Assembly (NCBI GenBank): GCA_011390805.1
Contig: JAABRT010000036.1
Coordinates: 1-32,710 of the forward strand
DNA from: Gemmatimonas sp.
GTDB taxonomy: Bacteria > Gemmatimonadota > Gemmatimonadetes > Gemmatimonadales > Gemmatimonadaceae
Direction of reading: 5' to 3'
DNA: 32,710 nucleotides
Both the position numbers and the translations under genes were made by a program. Within the stretch, counting starts at the first letter, position 1. Each line of letters starts with the position of its first letter. Shown piece by piece: positions 26,731 through 32,710 of this stretch. The notes under the pieces are model-generated. The model saw only the letters and a list, made by a program, of their open reading frames with translations. It did no database searches and was not told the origin of the DNA.

Positions 26731-27845
26731 GCAGTGGCGTCGTGATCACTCATCAAGTGTGCCAGCCATTGCACATCCTCGTACGATCGCAGCAAGAACT
26801 TGAGCGCGAGGGAGAGCGGTACGGCCATGAGCGCTCCCACCGGTCCCAGCAGCCAACTCCAGAACACCAGCGACAGCACGACCACGGCCGGTGACAAGTC
26901 GAGTGATTCGCCGAGAAACCTCGGCTTCACGAAGTTGTCGAGAATCAGATTGATGACGATGAGACCCACCGCCACGATGGCCGCGCGCGCTACGCCAAAC
27001 TGCAGCAGCGACAGCAACGTTGGCGGGATAAGCGCCAGCACAAAGCCGATGTTGGGCAGAAAGCTGAGCAGAAACGACAACACACCCCACAACACCGCGA
27101 AGTCAACGCCCAGGGACCAGAGCAGCAGTGTATTGGCAATACCGGCTGCCAGACCAAACACGGTGTTGATAACCACGTAACTGCGCATACTCTGCACAAA
27201 GCCGTCCAGACCGGCTTCGTGTGCACTCCCGGTATCCTGCTGCGCGTTGTTGCCTGACGATTGATCGGCCGTTTGCTGATCAGCTGTCTGCGTATCGCTT
27301 GCCTGGGTGGCCGACTTGTCGGACAGTTGCGTGGCGTCGTACAGCTTGTGCGGGTATCGCACCGCTTCAATCATCATGAATGCCATGATGAGTACCAGAA
27401 TGCCGAAGTTACCGGCGGTGGAGGTAATGCCTCCAAGCACAGAAAGGGCACGCTCAACAATGGCGCCGGGCTGCAGTGCTTCGGACGATGCGAGTCCCGA
27501 AGAATCGAACGGCAGTCGGTCGAGCAGCGCCGTGACGGAATCGCGCAGTGAACTCACGCGCTCCTGATACTCCGGCAGTTTTTCCTGTAGCTGCGCCAGC
27601 GACGACCACATTAAAAATCCGATCATCGCAACAATCGCTACACCTACCACAATGCCGGTGAGGGCGGCCACGGTTGGTGGCCATCCGCGCTTGCGCAACC
27701 ACAGCGAACCCGGGCTCCACGCGATGGTGATGAGCAGGGCAATGAGCACCGGATTGATGACCGGCGCAGCGGCACGGATGCCGGCGAGCACAACCACCGC
27801 GCTGGCCGCCGCCAGCAGCAACCGGGTAAACGGTGTGAGCGACAC
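26724..27845 (-). CDS. AI-2E family transporter (PerM/YdiK-like)
   Basis: 373 residues from a GTG at 27845. Membrane segments: about 10-30, 32-48, 60-82, 145-163, then, after an extra hydrophilic stretch, 225-247, 250-278, 280-305 and 320-345. The C-terminal part carries the family block FLPNIGFVLALIPP and the phrase NLILDNFVKPRFLGESLDLSP (key DNFVKPR and GESLDLSP). Members export autoinducer-2 or act as Na+/H+ antiporters or general permeases; the substrate is not fixed by sequence. Residues about 172-212 are a Ser/Thr/Gln/Asp-rich insertion with DTQTADQQTADQ repeats not usual for the family. The unknown gene upstream ends 30 bp before it. Confidence 0.9.
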   Translation of the reverse strand: MSLTPFTRLLLAAASAVVVLAGIRAAAPVINPVLIALLITIAWSPGSLWLRKRGWPPTVAALTGIVVGVAIVAMIGFLMWSSLAQLQEKLPEYQERVSSLRDSVTALLDRLPFDSSGLASSEALQPGAIVERALSVLGGITSTAGNFGILVLIMAFMMIEAVRYPHKLYDATQLSDKSATQASDTQTADQQTADQSSGNNAQQDTGSAHEAGLDGFVQSMRSYVVINTVFGLAAGIANTLLLWSLGVDFAVLWGVLSFLLSFLPNIGFVLALIPPTLLSLLQFGVARAAIVAVGLIVINLILDNFVKPRFLGESLDLSPAVVVLSLVFWSWLLGPVGALMAVPLSLALKFLLRSYEDVQWLAHLMSDHDATAQ

Positions 27846-27875
27846 GGGCGGCGGCTGAACGGCGGTGGCGGCTAC

Positions 27876-28415
27876 TTAGGCGTCTTCTACGCGAGGCATG
27901 GCATCGAGTGCAATGCGGAGCTGATCGAGACAACGCGCCGCCAACTCGGGTGATGCATACCCTTCACGCGTGAGATCAACCGGATGCCAATGCCACGAGG
28001 CTTCGCTCGTTGCACTCGGCACCAGCGTCTCTTCCCACACCTGCACTGGAACGGGTGGTACGTGCCGTGCACTCAGACGTTCGGGCAAATGATCACCACG
28101 CGGCGCGATGATGCCACGCCACACAATGGCCAGCAGCTCACCGGCGGCTGGTGAATCACTGCCGTTGCGCAGCCAGGCCACGGTCAGTGCGACTGGTCCA
28201 AGCTGCACAATGCAGCGGTCCGGTGACTTTCGAACGGTGGGCACATCCAGGTCCTGCTCGCGAGCGAACACCTTGGCGGCGCCGATCAGTTCATCAGCCA
28301 GTCGCGAAAACTCGCGTGTGCAAACGGCGAGTGCCCGGTGCGACGAAAGAAAGGCGTGCCGCGACATCGGATCGCGAATATCGGCGGCGGGCTGTTCGGG
28401 TGCATTTTGAATCAC
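27876..28415 (-). CDS. Protein of unknown function (179 aa)
   Basis: Starts at a GTG with GGGGA seven bases upstream; an internal ATG at 28367 is a possible shorter start. No signal peptide or membrane helix is seen. The N-terminal half is helical (ALAVCTREFSRLADELIGAA), the middle is a beta region (CIVQLGPVALTVAWLRNG) and the end is another helix (ELAARCLDQLRIALDAM). I do not recognise the family. It precedes the AI-2E permease by 30 bp and is probably transcribed with it. The hairpin after the cold-shock gene separates it from that gene. Confidence 0.6.
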   Translation of the reverse strand: MIQNAPEQPAADIRDPMSRHAFLSSHRALAVCTREFSRLADELIGAAKVFAREQDLDVPTVRKSPDRCIVQLGPVALTVAWLRNGSDSPAAGELLAIVWRGIIAPRGDHLPERLSARHVPPVPVQVWEETLVPSATSEASWHWHPVDLTREGYASPELAARCLDQLRIALDAMPRVEDA

Positions 28416-28445
28416 GGCTGTTCCCCAGATAAACGTGGAACGAAA

Positions 28446-28486
28446 GTGCGCCGTGCAGCGGACAAATGTCCAGCCGCACGGCGCAC
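28446..28486 (-). terminator. Terminator-like hairpin after cold-shock gene
   Basis: GTGCGCCGTGC (28446-28456) and GCACGGCGCAC (28476-28486) form an 11-bp stem, with an inner GGAC/GTCC pair around AAAT. It lies 65 bp after the cold-shock stop and before the next gene on the same strand, so it likely ends the cold-shock mRNA. No T run follows on the minus strand. Confidence 0.6.
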
Positions 28487-28550
28487 CACTAGCTCACACA
28501 CGCATCGCACGTAACGATGTCGTGGACGAGGTGAAGACGGACTGCGTGGG

Positions 28551-28763
28551 TCAGCGACCCGAGCGCGAAACGTTCTCGGCGGCCGGACCCTTCTGGCCCT
28601 GCACGATGTCGAACTCTACCGTCTCACCTTCGGTGAGGGACTTGAAACCATCGCTCTGGATGGCTGAGTGATGAACGAAGCAATCCTTCTGTCCGTCGGC
28701 TGGCGTGATGAAGCCAAAGCCCTTTGCATCGTTGAACCACTTTACTGTGCCGGTCGTGCGCAT
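28551..28763 (-). CDS. csp: Cold-shock protein (CspA family)
   Basis: 70 residues from the ATG at 28763 with AGGAG eight bases upstream. It is a single OB-fold domain: [18 protein letters not shown] and [17 protein letters not shown] contain RNP1 (KGFGFI) and RNP2 (CFVHH). Family members bind single-stranded RNA or DNA and melt RNA structure at low temperature. The end [12 protein letters not shown] is standard. A long, folded leader of 140 or more bases precedes it, as for cspA of E. coli, so control by RNA structure is likely. It is divergent from the outer-membrane protein gene. Confidence 0.95.
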   Translation of the reverse strand: MRTTGTVKWFNDAKGFGFITPADGQKDCFVHHSAIQSDGFKSLTEGETVEFDIVQGQKGPAAENVSRSGR

Positions 28764-29090
28764 TGCAAAACTCCTGAAAACTGTGATGTACTGCTGAAAG
28801 TCGGGAGCTCGGCTTTTACACCGGATGCAAAACGAACCGACCAACACCTGCTTCGTGATCACCTTCACGACGGTCGTCATCACTTGATGACTGCGATACA
28901 AACAAAAAAGGACCCGCTCGCTTCGGCAGGCCCGTTTCATTCGGAACTTGTCCACACATTAAAATGTGTGCATCGCTCAATAAACGTACAGTGGTCTGGC
29001 CCCCGGCGCCAGTGCTCCGCCAGTGCGGCCCCCATGCGTTCGCTGTACTTTCCCGCTGTCGAACATCGCCTACCCCTTCTTCTGTACTCT
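28764..29090 (-). promoter_or_regulatory. Cold-shock gene leader with four stem-loops, one a terminator
   Basis: This 327-bp divergent region carries, on the minus strand going toward csp: dyad CACACATT/AATGTGTG (28970-28953); stem GGGCCTGC/GCGGGTCC (28933-28910) followed by six T, an intrinsic terminator pattern; hairpin GTCATCA/TGATGAC (28891-28876); and hairpin TCGTGA/TCACGA (28870-28853). If csp transcription begins before 28970 the terminator would be inside its leader. A promoter after the terminator (TTGGTC and TGTAAA near 28840-28815) is also possible. A plus-strand promoter for the barrel gene must also be here but was not identified. Confidence 0.5.
28904..28933 (-). terminator. Intrinsic terminator upstream of cold-shock gene
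   Basis: An 8-bp stem (two G-T pairs) with an eight-base loop is followed on the minus strand by TTTTTTG. The T tract ends about 140 bases before the csp ATG. It could be an attenuator for csp or the end of a small RNA made from about 29000. Confidence 0.6.
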
Positions 29091-29702
29091 ATGTCACGTT
29101 CTCTTCCGATCTCCATTGCGCTCGCTCTCAGCACTGTCGGCTTTGCGGTGGCAGGCGCACAAACCAACTCGAATACGCGCGGTTTCATGATTGGTGCCGG
29201 ATTGTCCAGTATGACCGTTCAAGCCGATTTTGGTACAGTGAACACGTCCGAGTTCGGTATCGGATACCACGGTGAAGTGGCCTACGGCATGGAAAGACCG
29301 GTCGTCTTTTTTGCGCGCTTTTCCAGCACGGTCATTGATTCTGAAATTGATTATGACATGACGCAGGTTGACGTTGGCGCACGCTATCTGTTTCTCGGAG
29401 CGGCACAGAACTTCAGGCCGTACGTTGAGCTGGGCTTGGCACGCCGCGCGGTCACGCAGTTGGATGTGTTCATTGAAGAGGTGGAGCCGCGCAGCATCTC
29501 TTCGTCTTCACTTGGTGTCACAGGTGGCGCAGGTGCGCACCTGTTCGTGACTCCGCGCCTGGCGGTCGATGCGGCGGTCACCGTTTCACCGGGCACGTTC
29601 AGCGAGTGGTCTACTTTCGGTCAGCCGGTGCCGGTGGAAAGTGTGAATGTTACCACGCTCGGTGTTCGCGCCGGCGTGAAGTTCTGGCCCTTTTCCAAGT
29701 GA
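29091..29702 (+). CDS. Outer-membrane beta-barrel protein
   Basis: 203 residues from the ATG at 29091, which directly starts a signal peptide (SRSLPISIALALSTVGFAVAG, cleaved near AGAQ). The rest alternates polar and non-polar residues with Gly and aromatics in strand-like pieces: GFMIGAGLSSM, VVFFARFSSTV, DVGARYLFLG, FRPYVELGLARR, TGGAGAHLFVTPRLAVDAAV, and TTLGVRAGVKFWPF near the end. This suits an eight-stranded OmpW/OmpA-type barrel. Function is unknown. The next gene starts six bases after its stop, so the two form an operon. Confidence 0.85.
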   Translation: MSRSLPISIALALSTVGFAVAGAQTNSNTRGFMIGAGLSSMTVQADFGTVNTSEFGIGYHGEVAYGMERPVVFFARFSSTVIDSEIDYDMTQVDVGARYLFLGAAQNFRPYVELGLARRAVTQLDVFIEEVEPRSISSSSLGVTGGAGAHLFVTPRLAVDAAVTVSPGTFSEWSTFGQPVPVESVNVTTLGVRAGVKFWPFSK

Positions 29703-29708
29703 GATAAC

Positions 29709-31421
29709 GTGCCAACCCACACGCATGCGTCGCGATTCGCCCTGCTGTTTGCGCTGTGCAGCTTTGGGCTTACCGGTTGTGAACAAGCGGTTGAAGTGGA
29801 CCTCGTGTTGCGTGGCGGGACTATTTACGACGGAAGCGGCAGTCCCGGCATCACGGGCGACGTCGCAATCCATGACGATTCGATTGTCGCCGTGGGCGAT
29901 GTCGGTTCCATCAAAGGAACGCGCGAGGTCAATGTTGCAGGCCTCGCGGTGGCCCCCGGCTTCATCAACATGTTGTCGTGGGGTGTGGAATCGCTGTTGC
30001 ACGACGGACGTGCACTCTCAGACGTGATGCAGGGTGTCACGCTCGAAGTGTTCGGCGAAGGGGCTTCGATGGGGCCCATCAACGCGGTCATGCGCGAAGA
30101 GATGATCGCCGAACAGGGCGACGTCCGCTTCGACGTGCCTTGGACAACACTTGGACAGTACCTCGAGCACCTCACGAGTCGTGGTGTCTCAACCAATGTG
30201 GCATCGTTTGTTGGCGCGACCACCGTGCGCATTCACGAACTCGGCTACGCCAACCGCGCCCCCGATGCCAACGAGCTCGCGCGCATGCAGGAGCTGGTAC
30301 GCACTGCCATGCGCGAAGGCGCACTGGGTGTTGGCTCGTCACTCATTTACGCGCCGGCATTCTACGCCGGCACCGAAGAACTCATTGCGCTGGCCACAGT
30401 AGCTGCCGAGTACGATGGCATGTACATCAGCCATCTGCGCAGCGAAGCGAATCAACTGCTCGAAGCGATTGACGAACTCATTCGCATATCGCGTGAGTCG
30501 GGCGCCCCGGCGGAGATCTATCACCTCAAGCAGGCGGGGGCTGAGAACTGGGGCAAGCTTGACGCAGTGATTGCGCGCATTGATGCGGCCCGCGACAGCG
30601 GTTTACGCATTACCACTGATATGTACACGTATACCGCCGGCGCCACCGGGCTCGATGCCGCCATGCCGCCGTGGGTACAGGAGGGCGGCTACGAGGCGTG
30701 GGCAAAGCGGCTCGGTGATGCGGCGGTGCGTCGCAAAGTCATACAGGAAATGCGCACGCCTACCAATGCATGGGAAAATCTTCTGCTGCTCGCCGGTTCG
30801 CCCGATCGGGTGCTGCTGGTTGGCTTCAAGCAGGACTCGCTCAAGCGACACACCGGCCGCTCGTTGTCGGAGGTGGCGGCCGAAATGAATCTCTCGCCGG
30901 AAGAAGCGGCGATCGAGCTGGTAATCCGCGACGGCTCACGCGTTGGTACAGTCTACTTTCTCATGAACGAAGACAACGTGCGCCGGCAGATACAGCTGCC
31001 GTATATGAGCTTTGGCAGCGACGGTGGCGCGTTGGCTCCCGAAGGAGTGTTTCTCAAGTCCAACACGCACCCGAGGTCGTACGGCAACTTTGCACGTGTG
31101 CTTGGCACCTACGTGCGCGAAGAGCAGCTCATCACACTTGAAGAAGCCGTTCGCCGCCTGAGCGCGCTGCCCGCAGAGAATCTGCGTCTGCGTCGTCGGG
31201 GAAGATTGCAAAGTGGCTATCACGCCGACGTGGTAGTGTTTGATCCTGCAACGGTTGCCGACAAGGCGACATTTGAGACACCGCACCAGCTGGCCGTGGG
31301 CATGCAGCACGTGTTTGTAAATGGTGTGGCCGTTGTTGCCGACGGAGCACACACGGGCGCCACACCGGGACGCGTAGTGCGCGGTCCCGGTTGGACCGGG
31401 TGGAGTGACTCGCTGCCGTAA
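29709..31421 (+). CDS. Lipoprotein amidohydrolase of the N-acyl-D-amino-acid deacylase family
   Basis: 570 residues from a GTG at 29709; the lipobox is LTGC (Cys24). An amidohydrolase beta-sandwich (VLRGGTIYDGSG) leads into the barrel. Family blocks are present: APGFIN, GVTLEVFGEG, SSLIYAPAFYAGTEEL, YISHLRSE, AEIYHLKQAG, SFGSDGGALAPEG and the closing HADVVVFDP. However, the metal-binding HxH after the first strand is replaced by INMLSW (residues 86-91), and the Cys of GNCG is Glu117. The later His (SHLRSE, YHLKQ) and Asp (GSDGG) remain. The relatives cleave N-acyl-D-amino acids or D-aminoacyl peptides; loss of HxH suggests a one-metal site or different chemistry. It is probably periplasmic and may process wall D-peptides. 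Confidence 0.88.
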   Translation: MPTHTHASRFALLFALCSFGLTGCEQAVEVDLVLRGGTIYDGSGSPGITGDVAIHDDSIVAVGDVGSIKGTREVNVAGLAVAPGFINMLSWGVESLLHDGRALSDVMQGVTLEVFGEGASMGPINAVMREEMIAEQGDVRFDVPWTTLGQYLEHLTSRGVSTNVASFVGATTVRIHELGYANRAPDANELARMQELVRTAMREGALGVGSSLIYAPAFYAGTEELIALATVAAEYDGMYISHLRSEANQLLEAIDELIRISRESGAPAEIYHLKQAGAENWGKLDAVIARIDAARDSGLRITTDMYTYTAGATGLDAAMPPWVQEGGYEAWAKRLGDAAVRRKVIQEMRTPTNAWENLLLLAGSPDRVLLVGFKQDSLKRHTGRSLSEVAAEMNLSPEEAAIELVIRDGSRVGTVYFLMNEDNVRRQIQLPYMSFGSDGGALAPEGVFLKSNTHPRSYGNFARVLGTYVREEQLITLEEAVRRLSALPAENLRLRRRGRLQSGYHADVVVFDPATVADKATFETPHQLAVGMQHVFVNGVAVVADGAHTGATPGRVVRGPGWTGWSDSLP

Positions 31422-31470
31422 GCCAGCCCTGTTGTAGCTGAAGGTTCTTATCGCAGCGGGTATCGCAAGG

Positions 31471-32710
31471 TTACTGCAGCGCCGCGTTCACGATTTCCTG
31501 CGCGTCGGCCTGAATGCGCGCCAGATGTTCGGTGCCGCGAAAACTCTCCGCGTAAATCTTGTACACGTCTTCCGTGCCCGACGGACGCGCGGCAAACCAG
31601 CCGTTTTGCGTACTCACCTTCACGCCACCAATAGCCGCCTGGTTGCCTGGTGCGTGCGTGATGATGCCGGTGACTGCATCACCAGCCAGTTCGGCCGCAC
31701 CGATGTTGGCCGCGCTCAGTGAAGCCAACACTTTTTTCTGTTCCGGTGTGGCCACAGCATCAATGCGCGCGTACACCGGATGTCCGAGCTGCGCGGCGAG
31801 TTGCTCGTAATGCTCCGATGGATCGTGTCCCAGACGGGCGGTCATTTCGGCGGCCAGCAATCCGGCAATGATGCCGTCTTTGTCGGTGGTCCAGACTCCA
31901 CCGTCATGGCGCAGAAAGGTGGAACCGGCGCTCTCTTCTCCCACGAAGCCCAGTGAGCCGTCTACCAAACCGTCTACAAACCATTTGAATCCAACCGGCA
32001 CTTCGTACATGCGACGGTTGTGGGCCGCGCAAACCCGATCAATGAGACTGCTGCTTACAACCGTTTTGCCGATTGCAATGTCACGGCTCCACGCAGGCCG
32101 GTGTGCGAGCAGATAGTCAATACACACAGCGAGGTAGTGATTGGGCGCGAGCAGTCCACCGGTCCGGGACGCAATACCGTGCCGGTCGTGGTCTGTATCG
32201 GCCGCCATCGTCACGGTGTACTGCGTTGCCTCGGCGAGCACACTGGCCATCGCGTACGGTGACGAGGGATCCATGCGCACCTTGCCGTCCCAGTCGCGTG
32301 TCATGAAGCGGAAGGTGGCGTCGATGGAAGTGTCGAGTACGGTGAGCGGTATGCGATAATGATCGGCGATGTGCTGCCAGTAGTGTACGCCGGCTCCGCC
32401 CAATGGATGCGCCGCGATTGTCATCGTGGCATCACGGATCACGTCGAAATCCAGCACATGTTTCAGGTCGTGCACGTAGGCCGACCGGAAATCATGCGTG
32501 TGTGTTGTTGACGCAGTGCGCGCCGCGTGCACACTCACGCGCCGTACCTCGCGCAGTCCGTTGGCGAGCAACTCATTGGCGCGCTGTTGAATGGCGCGCG
32601 TGGCGTCGCTGTCGGCCGGACCGCCGTGCGGTGGGTTGTACTTGAAGCCGCCGTCGGCTGGCGGATTGTGCGACGGCGTGATGACAATGCCATCAGCCGA
32701 CCCTGACGCC
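31471..32710 (-). CDS. pgm: Phosphoglucomutase, alpha-D-glucose type (5' end outside window)
   Basis: About 413 codons of the C-terminal part are visible and the frame stays open to the right edge. The active serine lies in DGIVITPSHNPPADGG, close to the edge; the phosphate-serine loop is TPSHNP. Metal-binding DTDHDR follows, then sugar-binding GEESAGS and the phosphate site RPSGTEDVYKIY. These match the E. coli Pgm branch of about 545 residues, which interconverts glucose 1- and 6-phosphate. About 130 N-terminal residues are missing from view. The gene is convergent with the deacylase, with 49 bp between stops and no clear terminator hairpin. Confidence 0.93.
   Translation of the reverse strand, partial: ASGSADGIVITPSHNPPADGGFKYNPPHGGPADSDATRAIQQRANELLANGLREVRRVSVHAARTASTTHTHDFRSAYVHDLKHVLDFDVIRDATMTIAAHPLGGAGVHYWQHIADHYRIPLTVLDTSIDATFRFMTRDWDGKVRMDPSSPYAMASVLAEATQYTVTMAADTDHDRHGIASRTGGLLAPNHYLAVCIDYLLAHRPAWSRDIAIGKTVVSSSLIDRVCAAHNRRMYEVPVGFKWFVDGLVDGSLGFVGEESAGSTFLRHDGGVWTTDKDGIIAGLLAAEMTARLGHDPSEHYEQLAAQLGHPVYARIDAVATPEQKKVLASLSAANIGAAELAGDAVTGIITHAPGNQAAIGGVKVSTQNGWFAARPSGTEDVYKIYAESFRGTEHLARIQADAQEIVNAALQ

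Noticed and set aside
28668..29090. Upstream extension of the barrel protein ORF
   Set aside because: The extension runs antisense to csp and its leader; the ATG at 29091 starts a perfect signal peptide.

Overview
The window reads as a chromosomal segment of an aerobic, Gram-negative, high-GC bacterium, most likely a member of the Gemmatimonadota (Gemmatimonas-like). This is inferred from the TIGR02999-type ECF sigma factor next to a serine/threonine kinase with TPR-type helices, the many secreted CarboxypepD_reg, lipoprotein and beta-barrel proteins, and a light-dependent protochlorophyllide reductase, an enzyme reported outside cyanobacteria and plants mainly in aerobic anoxygenic phototrophs including Gemmatimonadetes. 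No rRNA, tRNA, insertion sequence, prophage or CRISPR array was seen. Thirty-two protein genes are called (one of them a doubtful 24-residue ORF). Two run off the window edges.

Layout. 1-1322 (-): a surface lipoprotein with an Ig-like domain and a beta-helix. 1554-1964 (+): a VOC protein. 2075-4593 (-): a multicopper oxidase translationally coupled to LPOR. 4738-5898 (-): a secreted CarboxypepD_reg protein. 6198-6620 (+): DUF3597. 6570-9209 (-): an arsR-arsD-arsA operon with a leaderless-looking promoter. 9393-9659 (+): a small membrane protein. 9684-14944 (-): alcohol dehydrogenase, ECF sigma factor, membrane kinase and methyltransferase. 15196-16514 (+): a secreted Met/Gln-rich protein and an L,D-transpeptidase. 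16644-18716 (-): a helical-bundle protein, an acyl-ACP desaturase and a membrane zinc-ribbon protein. 18779-25603 (-): a run of hydrolases (dienelactone hydrolase-like, alpha/beta hydrolase, YheT, amidase) with a large Gly/Ala-rich exported protein. 25780-26730 (+): DUF808/YedI. 26724-28415 (-): an AI-2E family permease and an unknown protein. 28551-28763 (-): a cold-shock protein with a structured leader. 29091-31421 (+): an outer-membrane barrel and an N-acyl-D-amino-acid deacylase-like lipoprotein. 31471-32710 (-): phosphoglucomutase.

Functional themes. The LPOR would make chlorophyllide from protochlorophyllide using light and NADPH, so the organism may synthesise (bacterio)chlorophyll. 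No other pigment gene is in view. The ars operon encodes sensor, chaperone and ATPase but no membrane pump. Oxygen-dependent enzymes (acyl-ACP desaturase, multicopper oxidase) fit an aerobic life.

The most unusual structures are non-coding. Three gene ends carry short tandem duplications that include the stop codon (35 bp after LPOR, 14 bp after the L,D-transpeptidase, 35-36 bp between the Gly/Ala-rich gene and yheT). One 5' leader folds so that the ribosome binding site is buried in a 17-bp stem. The start codon of the sigma factor lies in an inverted repeat. A compact G-quadruplex motif precedes the Met/Gln-rich protein. The cold-shock leader contains an apparent intrinsic terminator. All were found by eye; no search or folding program was run.
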